From: Bemisia tabaci
Lineage: Eukaryota > Arthropoda > Insecta > Hemiptera > Aleyrodidae
NCBI RefSeq assembly: GCF_918797505.1
Contig: NC_092794.1
Span: 70,717,345-70,781,344, forward strand
DNA length: 64,000 nt
Direction of reading: 5' to 3'
In this document: piece after piece, positions 46,629 through 57,412 of the stretch
How the letters are laid out: each line of letters opens with the position of its first letter
Numbering within the stretch: the first letter of the stretch is position 1
Notes under the pieces: model-generated
Databases searched by the model: none
What the model saw: the letters and a program-made list of their open reading frames with translations, nothing else
What the model was told of the DNA's origin: nothing
Program-made: the position numbers and the translations under genes

Positions 46629-48093
46629 TGTTGTTTGAGGCCAAAGAGGGTCCTTAGCCCCCTTAATTGTACCTTTTTTTACTTTTGGCGGGAAGACATA
46701 AAATATTATCAGGGACGTACACAAAATAATGTAAATTTACCGTCACAGATCCTCCTTCCTTCCCTCCTAAAGAATTCATTGCGACGAAGGATTTCATTCA
46801 CTGCACAAAGGTAGGGTACGAAAATGAAAATGAAATTACTGATTATGTTGTGAGTTGTGTTTGAGAGAGTTCTGTTAAATTGAAGCATGAGATTTGAATC
46901 TGCGCCTGGCGCAACTGACCTACTGCGGTAGCGTCTCCAGGCCCGTTTCCTGTTATCCCGCTTTTGCGAGCACGAGTGAATTCGCGCTCCAAGCTCATTT
47001 GTCCTAATCAGCCCGAAGCTCGTTGCTGACCGGACCGGTTAAATTATTTTTCAATTGCCTCCGCTCGTTTGTGCGCGCTGTTTTAGTTTTCGGAACCGAC
47101 CGAATTCCGGCGGAATTCATTATCCTCTCGTTTCGATTCCACTGGCTTGTGCTCAAAATTCTATTACGATTCCTTTGTTCTGCCTCGCTTTTCGTTGTCG
47201 TTTTTAACACCGAAAAAAATGGATTGCTGGTTTAACAATTCAATTTTTAGAAAATATATTCGACGTGTTTCAAATGTACACTTTACAATGGTGGCAAGCT
47301 AATTTAACTACCGGGGTGCCTAAATTAGCACTTTTTTATTGTACATTGAAACATGTCGGACACTCTTTTTATCTACAAAATGTTTAAATCAGCCACAACA
47401 CGTGACACTCGTCATGCACTGAGTTAAAAACCCAAAAATAATTCAATCAATAAATCTTTGATTGAATCTGATTCCTGATGTTCTCTCTTTTTGAACTATG
47501 ATTATCTTTTTTTACATTTTCTTTGCCATTTTGCTGCTTCGGTTTATGATAACAATTCAAGGATACATACCGAACTTTGACACCAGTGATAATATCATAG
47601 TATATGGGAGTTATTACCTGAAACAGACAAGAAAATTCGTACATTACAATATTGCATTGAAACGTCTTCAACTAAGTACTAGGATTGAGTGATTAGGTAG
47701 ATTTTATGTATGATATTCTGCGTAGTCCCAAAAGGCAATTAAAAAGGTTCCTCTACTCTATTCCTCTTTTTTGGGTATTTTTTCTGATAATTCAACATAT
47801 ACACACATACAACCTCATTCATACATACATAACCGACTACTGATTAAAATACAATGCAAGCACTTGAAGCACGCACTGCGCCAAGTTTTTCCCGAAGTAT
47901 GACAAAAATACTGGACCTCGTTTAATTTTTCAGATACGGCGATGGCAGTGCATGAACCACGCATCTAACATCCAATATTTCATCAAGAGTCCTCCAAATT
48001 TCCCTACTTGATCGGGTAAAATATGAGTTTCCCAGAATCTTCCTGTTTTCCAGGTTTTCCAGGGCGGTAGCGCAGCGCCCCGTGATTATGATT
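46629..48093. other. AT-rich, no gene seen
   Basis: No repeats recognised apart from atacatacat-type low complexity near 47810-47840. Confidence 0.35.
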
Positions 48094-48097
48094 AATT

Positions 48098-48219
48098 GGG
48101 CGTATTTCTGCCAAACGGAACTATGTGCATTAAGGCATGAGCCCTGAGACTCATAAGGATATATGCTTAACAGGGTTCACGTCATAATGCACATAGTTCC
48201 GCTTGGCAGAAATACGTTC
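48098..48219. mobile_element. family E palindromic MITE, 122 bp, AATT duplication
   Basis: GGGCGTATTTCTGCCAAACG start, AAATACGTTC end, AATT on both sides (48094-48097, 48220-48223). 223 bp before the next copy. Confidence 0.92.
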
Positions 48220-48442
48220 AATTAGCATGATTTATCGAGGGATCATTTTCCGAAGAACGCAGCACAATGAATTTGGGCCACAAGTTGGTCGTGAACGTGA
48301 CAATCAAAATTGCTAAACGAAAGTGTTTTACGCAACAATAAACCATGGAATGCGACTGATGAATGATCGAATTATGCTATTCGCACAGGTTCGCATACGC
48401 TATGATCTACTTACGGGAGGCATAATCGTCATTTGCAAAATT

Positions 48443-48564
48443 GGACGCATTTCTGCCAAACAGAACTATGTGCATTAAGACATGAGCCCTGAGACTCATA
48501 AGAATATGTGCATAACAGGGCTCACGTCATAATGCACATAGTTCCGTTTGATAGAAATACGTTC
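48443..48564. mobile_element. family E palindromic MITE, 122 bp, AATT duplication
   Basis: GGACGCATTTCTGCCAAACA start, GAAATACGTTC end, AATT on both sides (48439-48442, 48565-48568). Confidence 0.92.
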
Positions 48565-48573
48565 AATTATACC

Positions 48574-48645
48574 CAGAGACAGAGATCCTTTATTGCTACC
48601 TTGGCAATGGTGGAAGCTTTTACTTTTGGGACTCCAACATTCAAC
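48574..48645. mobile_element. family L left arm only
   Basis: CAGAGACAGAGATCCTTTAT..ggtggaagcttttacttttggg. It starts six bases after a family E copy ends. Confidence 0.65.
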
Positions 48646-49884
48646 CCTTGACTTACCTGCAGGGTGGATGTTGAACAACGTATTGGATAGAAATAAATTT
48701 AATTGTTATTCATCCGAGTATATATGAAAACTATGCTCTCCTGATACCGCGCGTAGACATCTCGTTTCTTTACCACCAAAAATAGTAATGAGGAGTCGTT
48801 CAAAAGTTTTGTAATTTAAAGTTTAAAAAAAGGCGAAGAAACCAAAATATACGGAATTTTTTGAAAATCCGGTGATCGAGTTGGCGCTGGTAGACATAAT
48901 TAATTAGGCCTAATGCTAATCTATTGCCGAATGCGGCACTTGACGGGCGATTAGAGAAAATTATGAATTTTATGGAACGGTCTACTTTGTGAGTTATATT
49001 TAGTTAGTAATTTTTCGCTTATTACACTTGCTGATTACGATTACGTGAATTCCATGTTTATTGAAAAGTTTTACTCTTGAAAAGTTATTCAGCTCAAATC
49101 CCAGAAAACTACCCAAGCGCAGTTACCTGCGATGGAATGAAGAATTCGCAAGTGTCAAAAAATCTATCAATTTTTTCTGCTGAGTGAAAAATACAAAGCA
49201 CGCTCAGCGTGTGGGTTTTCTCGATTTTAAAAAATGAACAAGAGATGAGGAAAATAAAACATAATTATATCGATCTGATGGAGCACACGCATTTAAGTGG
49301 AAAACTCAACTTGATGCCGTCACTGGTAGGGAATTTTTTACCGTATATTTTCCTTTGCCTTTTCAAATCTCAGAAAAATTATTTGCAATACCTCACGTTA
49401 TGTTTTCCTTGAGCCTCCATATGAAACTCTATGCTCTTTTTGCACGATTTCATTTCACGATCATTTTAAAAAAAGTGGAGCTCGTGTCAGACTTATTTCA
49501 GACTGCGGTGTGTAGAGTAAAATCCCGCCCCCCTTAGATAGTCGAGAATTCCAAATGTTGGAAACCGATGCCCAATAAATTTCAGGGCATATGCAACACA
49601 AAGAGGTGATCGAAAACGCAGAGTAATCGCAAAAACCACCCGAGGTCCCATCAAACTTACAGCCACTCGAGTGATTTTAATCATCCTGTAGATACGCAAT
49701 TTCCGTGTTTATCGTTGCACTGGGCATCAACGTCATTCCTCAAAGTTTTCAACGAACTTTCTTCTCACATGGATAGAAAATCACAGTAGTTTAGTAGTTT
49801 CCCTTTGAAAATATAAAGTATGGCGGGAAGTCTGCAAAGTCTCAAACCGAGACACGTGGTTTGGAAGTTTCACCGTCGATATAT
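48646..49884. other. AT-rich, no gene seen
   Basis: Lies between palindromic MITEs. ORFs of 60-68 codons are without motif. Confidence 0.35.
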
Positions 49885-50006
49885 GGACGCATTTCTGTCA
49901 AACGGAACTATGTGCATTAAGACATGAGCCCCGAGACCCGTAATAATGTATGCACAACAGGGCTCACGTCATAATGCACACAGTTCCGTTTAACAGAAAT
50001 ACGTCC
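49885..50006. mobile_element. family E palindromic MITE, 122 bp, ATAT duplication
   Basis: GGACGCATTTCTGTCAAACG start, AAATACGTCC end, ATAT on both sides. This copy shows that the AATT seen elsewhere is a duplicated target and not part of the TIR. Confidence 0.92.
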
Positions 50007-50010
50007 ATAT

Positions 50011-50726
50011 CATGGTAATTTATCAACCATATTCATAACGAACTTTTTCTGTCGAGTTATTCTTGCTGGCAGCTGCCAGTAGTTGAAAATCTTCTGAAAC
50101 TGATTCACGCTACTTTCTTCGGATCTTTCATCGGTGTGACGCCGATATCGGCATAAAGGCTCCGCGCTGACATGCAACGGCTTCTCACTTGGCAAATGCA
50201 AATTGAAGCAGTTTCAGCCAGTGTCCGGAGGTGATCCCAGGGAAGATTCGTGGGTATAAATAATCAACTGTCAACGGTCGCGTTTCGATTGAAAATTAGA
50301 GAAAGCCACTGTTGGACGAGTAAAATCGCCAACCCACGCCGCTTTGGAACAGATCTGTGACCGAGCATAGATGTTTTAATCAATGAGTTGTCTTGTTTGC
50401 AATCTATAGCCTTCGTTTATTCAAATGCAGCTCCAAGTATTACAAAGTTTCCTTGCTGCTGCGTTTCAAACGAGTGAATCCGTGGTAGAAAACGGGTAAG
50501 AGACGTTTCTACATTTCATAAGACATTCTTGGAGTTGGACGCCGTTTCAATTCATAGTTTGTCCGAGAAAGCTTTTAAACTTCCATCCAAAATGTGAGGA
50601 TCGCCCTCGGATTTTCTTTCGCAAATCAATTTTGAACTGTCCATTTCTGGGCACTTTGCAGATTGAACAAGGTGAAGAAGCAGAACTATCGACATCATAC
50701 AGAGGGTTTACGGGGAAAACGAAGTG
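50011..50726. other. no gene seen
   Basis: Unique DNA between an E palindrome and repeat O. Nothing recognised. Confidence 0.35.
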
Positions 50727-50935
50727 TTAGGGGTTATCCCTTAAAATTGTGATACTAGCTCCAATTTTTTGGATGATATGGGCATTTCCAATCGATTTTG
50801 GTAGTACCGCATACCGCAACTCAAGTTGGGGTAGTACCGCAACATCGGAGCTAGTTACCCAATTTCTTGGGTTACTACTACATTAGTTTAGGACACTACC
50901 ACAATTAATTGGAAATGTCCAAGTTGGTTCCTAAC
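50727..50935 (-). repeat. dispersed repeat O, longer copy
   Basis: ttaggggttatcccttaaaattg at one end and accacaattaattggaaatg at the other. Carries extra gtagtaccgcaa units relative to the 31.8-kb copy. Confidence 0.75.
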
Positions 50936-51085
50936 TCCAACCTCTTCCTTTTCCGTATTGGTTCATGTAATCAGCGATGTTACACATCGCTACGATGCGG
51001 CAACGTTTGCATTTAAGCAACTATTTTTTGAAGTGAAAAACATTTTACCGTGACGCAGAATGATAACGGTAAAACATTTTCAACT

Positions 51086-51159
51086 GGACGCATTTATGCT
51101 AAAAGGAACTATGTCACACGCAAACCCTGCACATAGTTCCTTTTTGCATAAATACGTCC
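51086..51159. mobile_element. family E-short palindromic MITE, 74 bp
   Basis: GGACGCATTTATGCTAAAAG ... TTTTTGCATAAATACGTCC. Flanks AACT/AATT. Would fold into a compact, pre-miRNA-sized hairpin. Confidence 0.88.
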
Positions 51160-51163
51160 AATT

Positions 51164-54100
51164 ACCGTGCAGTCATCGCTGAGAACGTCAAAGCTCTCGT
51201 CGATTTCGGCGAACTTACCGCGCGGCTGTACGCAGTATGTGCACGCTCAACACTCCAATCAATTAGTATGGACCGGACCGTAATGTTTTTTTTTTCTCTC
51301 TCTCTCCCCCCCCCCCCCCTTACTCTCTCAGTGCGAATGCGAATTCCCGAGAATATCCGTGAAGCATCTCAACGTCCGGTAAGTCAGGGAAGTGACAACG
51401 ATCGGAGCCGCCGATCAAAACAGCGAGACGCTCCTCTCCCCCCCCCCCCCCCTCCTTCCGGAGCTCTCATGATGTCATAACTCGGGGGGATTCGAGGGCA
51501 TCATGTTAAGAACATTTGTGTAACTCAGAAATTGGGTCGTGCGGGACGGGGGGGGGGGGGGGGGGCTCAAAAATGAGGAACAGCGCGGAGACGCGGAGAC
51601 CGGGCGGATGCCAGATTTGGCGTCCTGATTGGCCGTTTCTCAACCGGCGATCTCGCGAAGTGAAAGTCTCCGCGTTAGCGTTAGCAACTATGCCAAGGTT
51701 AGGGGCACCGCGCCCCCCCCCCCCTCCCCTCGCGGCGCCGCCCTCCCCGGGGGGCGCTCCGCTCGTCGTAATCGGGACATTACCTGCTCGAGCTTGGAAA
51801 GCTCGTTTATTGCTCCGCGCTGCAGCCACTCGGATGCTGTCAGGTCCCATTCTAACCTGGACGACGCCCCCCCCCCCCCTCCGCCCCCCGCCGCCCCTCA
51901 CACCTGACCTGCCTTATACCCGGAGTCGTTACTCGCTACATCGCAATCTACCTACATACTTTATCTGCGTCTCTTGATTGATCGATTTAATTGTTGTTTT
52001 TCGAGCGAAGGTCGTTGCTCGTTGCTCGTTGCAGTCAGCCCTCTCCCACCTCGGCGCGGCGTTCCTCTCTCCCTCAGCGTTCCTTGTTCGCCGCCGAGTC
52101 GCGTCGTCGGATATTTCCTCCGCGCGCACTTTGCGAAGGCGTTTGCGACACGCTCACTTTGTGTCGTATCCACCGCATCCACCGAGCGGGGCTAACCTAG
52201 ATCCGCCCGCGAGGAAAAGGAAAAGAGGAGAAGGAGCTCATCACGATCCTGTAACGCGCAGTTGCTCGAGTCTTGCTCAAACACCGGCCGCGCCAACCCC
52301 CGCTACTCGCCGGAATAGCCAATACACGCTTTGTCCTTTTCCAACAGTCCACAGTGCATACTACATACTAAACTAGGGGACTCCGCCCCTGGCCGCTACG
52401 CGGCCCAACCCCCGGGGCGCCTTCAATTGGCGCTTCGCGGCCAACGAAATCGTCGAAATCGCCCGGACGAAAAAATTGAAATTGCCTAAGTTGGACTTTG
52501 AACTCCCTTCCCTCACCCCAGCCCATCGACCGTCTTACCCTCTTTCCTCACCCCGTCCATTTATTAGAATAGAGAGGATATGTGAAGAAATTCTGGTGGG
52601 AGCTGCAATGATTCGTACCTATACATAAGCGGATCCGAGGGGAGCGTAGGGGGAGTACGAACTGAAGGAGTAAAAAAAAGGGAAGAAAGAAAGATAGAAA
52701 GGAAGAAACGGAGGAGAGAGGAAGAAGGACGCCTACATTTGGTATTTATTCATGAAAAAATTGACCCTAACTGCATATTAAATGCTATAAAATTTTGAAA
52801 CTTTTCTGGGGAAGCCCTCCGGACCCTCCTTTCGATAGGAGAGAACTTCCAGAATAAGTGATCTGAATCCGGTTTGAAGTAGCTTTGATTCGAGTTTCGA
52901 GTTCGTGGTTAAAAAATTGGGTTCGAGTCACTCAGTTGAAGTGGATTTGCGTGTATTTTACACGGTGAAAATCTCCAATCGTCCTCGCGACCCGCAGTCT
53001 GTCATAAGATCAAAATTTGGTCTATTTTTTTACCACTCCGGCACAAAAAAGTTGATTGTAATCGACCGAAAACCACGTGCTCGGAATAGAGTTACGCAAG
53101 CAGGCGTCGTAAGTTCTCCGCTGACGCAATACTGCCAATCTGCCGAGTATAAGATGTTCCTGGTGCTCGATTGTCTCTGGGATCAAATGTGAGGAATTTC
53201 CTTCAGAATTGGCAGCCGCAAATTGATGGCTATTGACGTGAGCCGTGCAATTGTGCCCGTACATCGCATGCAACGAAAACAAAAGTACAATAACCTTGCG
53301 GGCGACAGAAGTTGTGAGTGCAAACGGAAATCGTGATTGAAAAGGTCACCCGAGGCGAACTGGAACAGACTGACAAGACCCGGCACAGACAATGCAAAAA
53401 CGGTCGTTGGTCAGATCGGATCGCCGAGTGGCGACTCCTCCAATCCAACGTGTCTTGACTCCTTTCAGGACCAAGTTAAGTCGCCAAAAAAAGTGCACTT
53501 GATTTACCCAGCTCTTCTTACTTTGTCGACGATCCCCTTCGATCTTTGAGCACTTTGAGCCCCTGTTCGGGGAACGATAACAGAATTGGTATCCAGCCCT
53601 AGGGACGTTATTTTAACTAAATTTCAATGAGATAAAGGAAAAACTTCGAAAAAATATCCTTAAATGGTCAAACATCTCCCAAAAGTGAAAGTGACCAAAA
53701 TTTTCCCATCAGAAGGTCAGCTTTAATGTGGTGGGGGATTGGGGGGACTATTGACCTCCTGTCTTCCTTGCGAGATGCCCTTCTTTGTCTTTGAGGGGTC
53801 CTACGAAAAAGCTCGACGGTCGTTTTTTCACGAGATTTCCTTAAAATAGTGTAAAATTTGTGAAATATCTGAAATTTTAAATTTTATAGTTCTAAAATAG
53901 TTCTAAAGAAATTTTAAAATGACAATATCCCCCTTAAAAGTAGATTTCCTCTTTCTTGTGATCGACCATGTAAAGTTTCACTGGTCTCAATGGTTGTATA
54001 CTCTTTGTTGGATTGAGGATTATGCCATGCCGGCTCCAACAAGAAGAGTTATTTTCTTATTTCCCTCATGCTTTCTTCCTTTTCCTTCCTAATTCAATAA

Positions 54101-54984
54101 ATGACCTCCGATGTCGAGACACCTCTTAAAAATAAACTTATTAAACCACTTCTACATTATGAATCAATTAGATTACTAGTTGATAGATATGCAGTTATTT
54201 TCCGGATTGTGTTTAATAGTCGAAGAATCCGGATGTTGAGCATTTTAAATGCTCAGTGACAGTAGTTAGGGTGCACTGGCGAACCACCAAAGATGAAAAG
54301 CCTGTCGAACGGGAGATTATAACAATGCTTGCTTTAATCTTATGTGCTGAATTTGCAAACGGTTTTGGGCCAAGATAGTTGTGCGAACTGGAGACTATAT
54401 TATAAAAACCACCGCTGTCACTGTTGTCAAACGTTCTGGGAAGATAAACGCAGGGTTGTCAATTTGTTGCATTTCTTGTCCAGTGGACTGAGAAGTAGGT
54501 ATGATATTTCTAGTTTTCATCCGGGAGAAAAGTCGTTTTACACACAAAAAGAGGAAAAGCTTAGGATTCTCAAGCTCATTTGTTTAAATTGTCTGCTTTT
54601 CGATGGACCTTATCTTAACTCATCGTTAAAAACATATCCCTTGGAGGAGGCACCTTTCACGTTTTTTATTTTTTCTGGTGCTCTTAAAGAAGTAAAAATG
54701 AAAAAAAAATAAACCTTTTTTCTAGGTTTTGAGAAGTTGGAAAATACTAAATTCGTTTTCATGAACACGGAGAAACCCGAGTTGACTTCACGATGGACTG
54801 AATGCTAAATAAAGCAAGTTGGAAAAGTACGCGCGGACACACATGTTTTTTCCTGATCGAATATCTTTTTGCTTGATTTGTAAAAAAAATTTGATTGTAC
54901 AAAAACAGATTTGAGTAGTAACTGAATCGGTTCCTGTTAGACAGGTGTAAGTCCAAAAACTCATAAGCCATAGCGTCCTACACG
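51164..54984. other. repeat-poor stretch with poly-C/G islands
   Basis: 51280-52380 is GC-rich with several long C/G runs (18 G at 51548-51565) and overlapping open frames on both strands. 52380-54980 is plainer, with a 122-codon AT-rich plus-strand ORF (54344-54712) of unknown meaning. Confidence 0.35.
52373..52470. repeat. GC-rich short inverted-repeat cluster
   Basis: ggggactccgcccct, ggccgctacgcggcc and ggcgcttcgcggccaac occur back to back. This compact set of hairpins resembles dispersed GC-rich repeats in invertebrate genomes. No second copy in the window. Confidence 0.4.
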
Positions 54985-55149
54985 CAGTGGCGTGGCGGGA
55001 ATTGCGATATATAGATTGTTATGCCATTTAAAGCTATGGAAAAGGATCGATAAACACGGTGTTCGCAGTGAACACCTAAATAATCGATTCTTTGCCGTAG
55101 GTTTAAACGGCATAACGATCGATATATCGCAATTCACGCCACGCCAATG
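54985..55149 (+). mobile_element. family H hAT-type MITE, diverged
   Basis: CAGTGGCGTGGCGGG ... CACGCCACGCCAATG, 165 bp, with the same central ggtgttcgcagtgaacacc hairpin. The flanking duplication is no longer recognisable. Confidence 0.85.
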
Positions 55150-55604
55150 ACGAAGAGCCAGGGCTCATGAGTATTTGAGGTTACACCCGTTTCTCTTATT
55201 ACTGTAACCGGCAACCCTGATGTTACTCGACCCTAGAAATGGTTTACTGCTCACTGGTCAAGTCTGGCAACACGTCGCGAAAATCGAAAGGATTTAAGGG
55301 ACTCGTTGCGCAGCGTTCGCGCACTTGAGCCCATTGTCCGCGAAACGTGAATGACTTCGAATGTTGTCAAACATGGGATTAGGTTATTTTCACGCTTAAG
55401 CTCACCTATTCTCTTTCTTCTCCTTCTTCTTCTTTATTCTGCAGTGCGAATCCACTGAGGCGAAACGGCTCGAAACTCCGTCAAGGGTCGCCGCCCGTAG
55501 CGTCTAGTCTTGTCATCTTCCTCTTCCCTGTTATGATGTAATAATATTTACCCCCGCCCCTTTCGAGTTTGACCCCTCTCAACTCGCCCAAAGCACTGAC
55601 CATG

Positions 55605-55827
55605 CTGACGTGCTAAGGTAGAACGCCGTATGACCATCCGAGAGTTGCCAAATTGTATCGGATAGAACTATAATTTTTGAGGAAACTTATGCATATTTTT
55701 CCTTGAAATTTTTAAATTGCAGTTTGAAATTTTGGGGGGATAATATTCTCAATTTTCCATGTCAAATTCGCTTTTTCATTGAAGGGACCTCTGAAGGTTC
55801 ATACGGCGTTCTTCCTTACCACGGCAA
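55605..55827. mobile_element. family A MITE, slightly shortened copy
   Basis: CTGACGTGCTAAGG ... CCTTACCACGGCAA, 223 bp. Flanks CATG/CATT (3 of 4). Confidence 0.85.
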
Positions 55828-56237
55828 CATTCCTGGACCATCGTAATTCTAGATCCACCAAAAATTGCCATAGCTTTGCTAGTCCTGCATCCCCATCTTT
55901 CCTGTCCTTAGTGAGACGTTTTCACGTTTTCATCGTGAGTCATTTTTGGTTAATTTTTTTCAGTCATTCGTGCAAAACAGTTTTGCATATCTTCAGCTAT
56001 GTAATCCAACATAATTTTTTAAAATTTTGAGCATTGAGTCATGAGTTGTGCAACGTTTTATAACAGGCAGAGTAATGCAATTCAGCTTCTTGATAACGCC
56101 ATTCTTATGTGAGTCCATAACTATACACAAGTTTTTATCAAAACAAATTTTTTTTTTTATACCTCAAGTACAATTTTTTCATGATCTCCTGCATTGATTT
56201 ACCCTTTTTTTCTTTTCAACTTCAGTCTCTAGGGACA

Positions 56238-56672
56238 GCGGGCCGATTATTGAAAAGTATAGACAAAGCCATAGACAAAGAAAACAAAAGAGATTTTGAG
56301 GAATCCTATTGGTGGAAGCGGGTGGTTGCGATGGACTAAAAAGGTAGGTAATAGACTAACTAACGGCAACCCACCAGAGACTCGACTGTTAGTCTATCAT
56401 TTTCACGCTTTGTCTATAGGAACCACCCATTTCAACAAATAGGATCTCTCTTGTCTATAGCTTTGTCATGGGCGTAGCTAGGGGGGTCCTGGGGGAATCC
56501 TGCCCCCCCCCCAGAAATCTCAGGGCCCCTGCTAGAAAAATGGGATCCTCCATTCCTCAACCCCCCCCCCCCTCGCTCTCTTCACCACGAGAGGTGGTCC
56601 CATGGCCTCCCCTAGAAAAATTTCCTAGCTACGCCCCTGAGCTTTGTCCATCAATTTCAATAATCAGTCCGC
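56238..56672. mobile_element. family C TIR element, interrupted by a hAT MITE
   Basis: GCGGGCCGATTATTGAAAA ... TCAATAATCAGTCCGC. The interior has mirrored arms (ggatcctattggtggaag / ataggatctc). The hAT MITE at 56467-56639 lies in the right arm. Confidence 0.75.
56467..56639. mobile_element. hAT-type MITE, 173 bp, AGCTTTGT duplication
   Basis: TIRs CATGGGCGTAGCTAGG and CCTAGCTACGCCCCTG. A perfect 8-bp duplication AGCTTTGT sits at 56459-56466 and 56640-56647. The 8-bp duplication and CAGGGG-type end are hAT hallmarks. The interior carries poly-C runs and no ORF. Nested in family C. Confidence 0.92.
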
Positions 56673-57254
56673 AGGCGAGAGGGTTCTCTCTAATTACTCC
56701 TTAACGCGGTCCATTTTTGCAAAACCCCCTGTGTGCAGCTTCCTCAGCGCTATCAAATTTGGTAATAAACGTTAACATCAGAACGGACATACCGCAACAA
56801 GGTAAAATGCTGATACGTGTTTCTAGTAGCAAGTCATGGGATGCATCCTGTCGGGTTGGATAATTTCACGGCGGTTTCTTCCCCGGTGAAGCAACGATCA
56901 TCCGCCGCCATGGATGTTTTTCTCTTGGCATTTGCGAGGCGGCACGACTGCAGCTTCCGAAACAACACGAGAGCCTGAGAGCCGGGCGCTTCGTGAAACG
57001 GGAACTTCGTGCGTGCGCTCGACGAGGTTTTTGCAATAAGTGAGTTTTTATTTGTCCGATCTTCCCCGCCTCCGCCGCGGACGACCTTCGGGAGTTTCTT
57101 GCGACCCAGATAAGGGTCGCGACCCCAGGATTGCGGCCCTCTTTCCATGACGCTGCAGAACGGCGGCCCCTGGACGCTCCCATCGCACAAGAGCCGAGAA
57201 GCTCAATCCTCCAGGAAAAAACCAGACGGAGATCGGGGGGGGGGGGGGGGTGTT

Positions 57255-57412
57255 CTGTCGTGCTAAGGAAAAACGCCGTATGAGCCTTCAAGCGTTACCA
57301 AATTTCCTTTAATAAATCACGAATTTTTGGGAAAATTTTTGAATGTTTTTCCTCCAATTTTTCAGATCATTGTGTTTGCAATTTCACCTAAATTTCCTGA
57401 AAATTCCAAGGA
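57255..57412. mobile_element. family A left half
   Basis: CTGTCGTGCTAAGGAAAAA starts just after a run of 16 G's and continues into the family interior (tttttcagatcattgtgtttgc). No right terminus follows. Confidence 0.7.

Noticed and set aside
51516..51977. 153-codon plus-strand ORF and its antisense partner
   Set aside because: Built on poly-C/poly-G runs encoding Pro and Gly stretches on both strands.
52373..52470. Possible bacterial contamination (GC-rich hairpins)
   Set aside because: Grades into surrounding eukaryote-like sequence with no bacterial gene on either side.
54344..54712. 122-codon plus-strand ORF in AT-rich DNA
   Set aside because: Longer than expected for its composition, but there is no recognisable domain, promoter or splice structure. 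Too weak to annotate as a gene.
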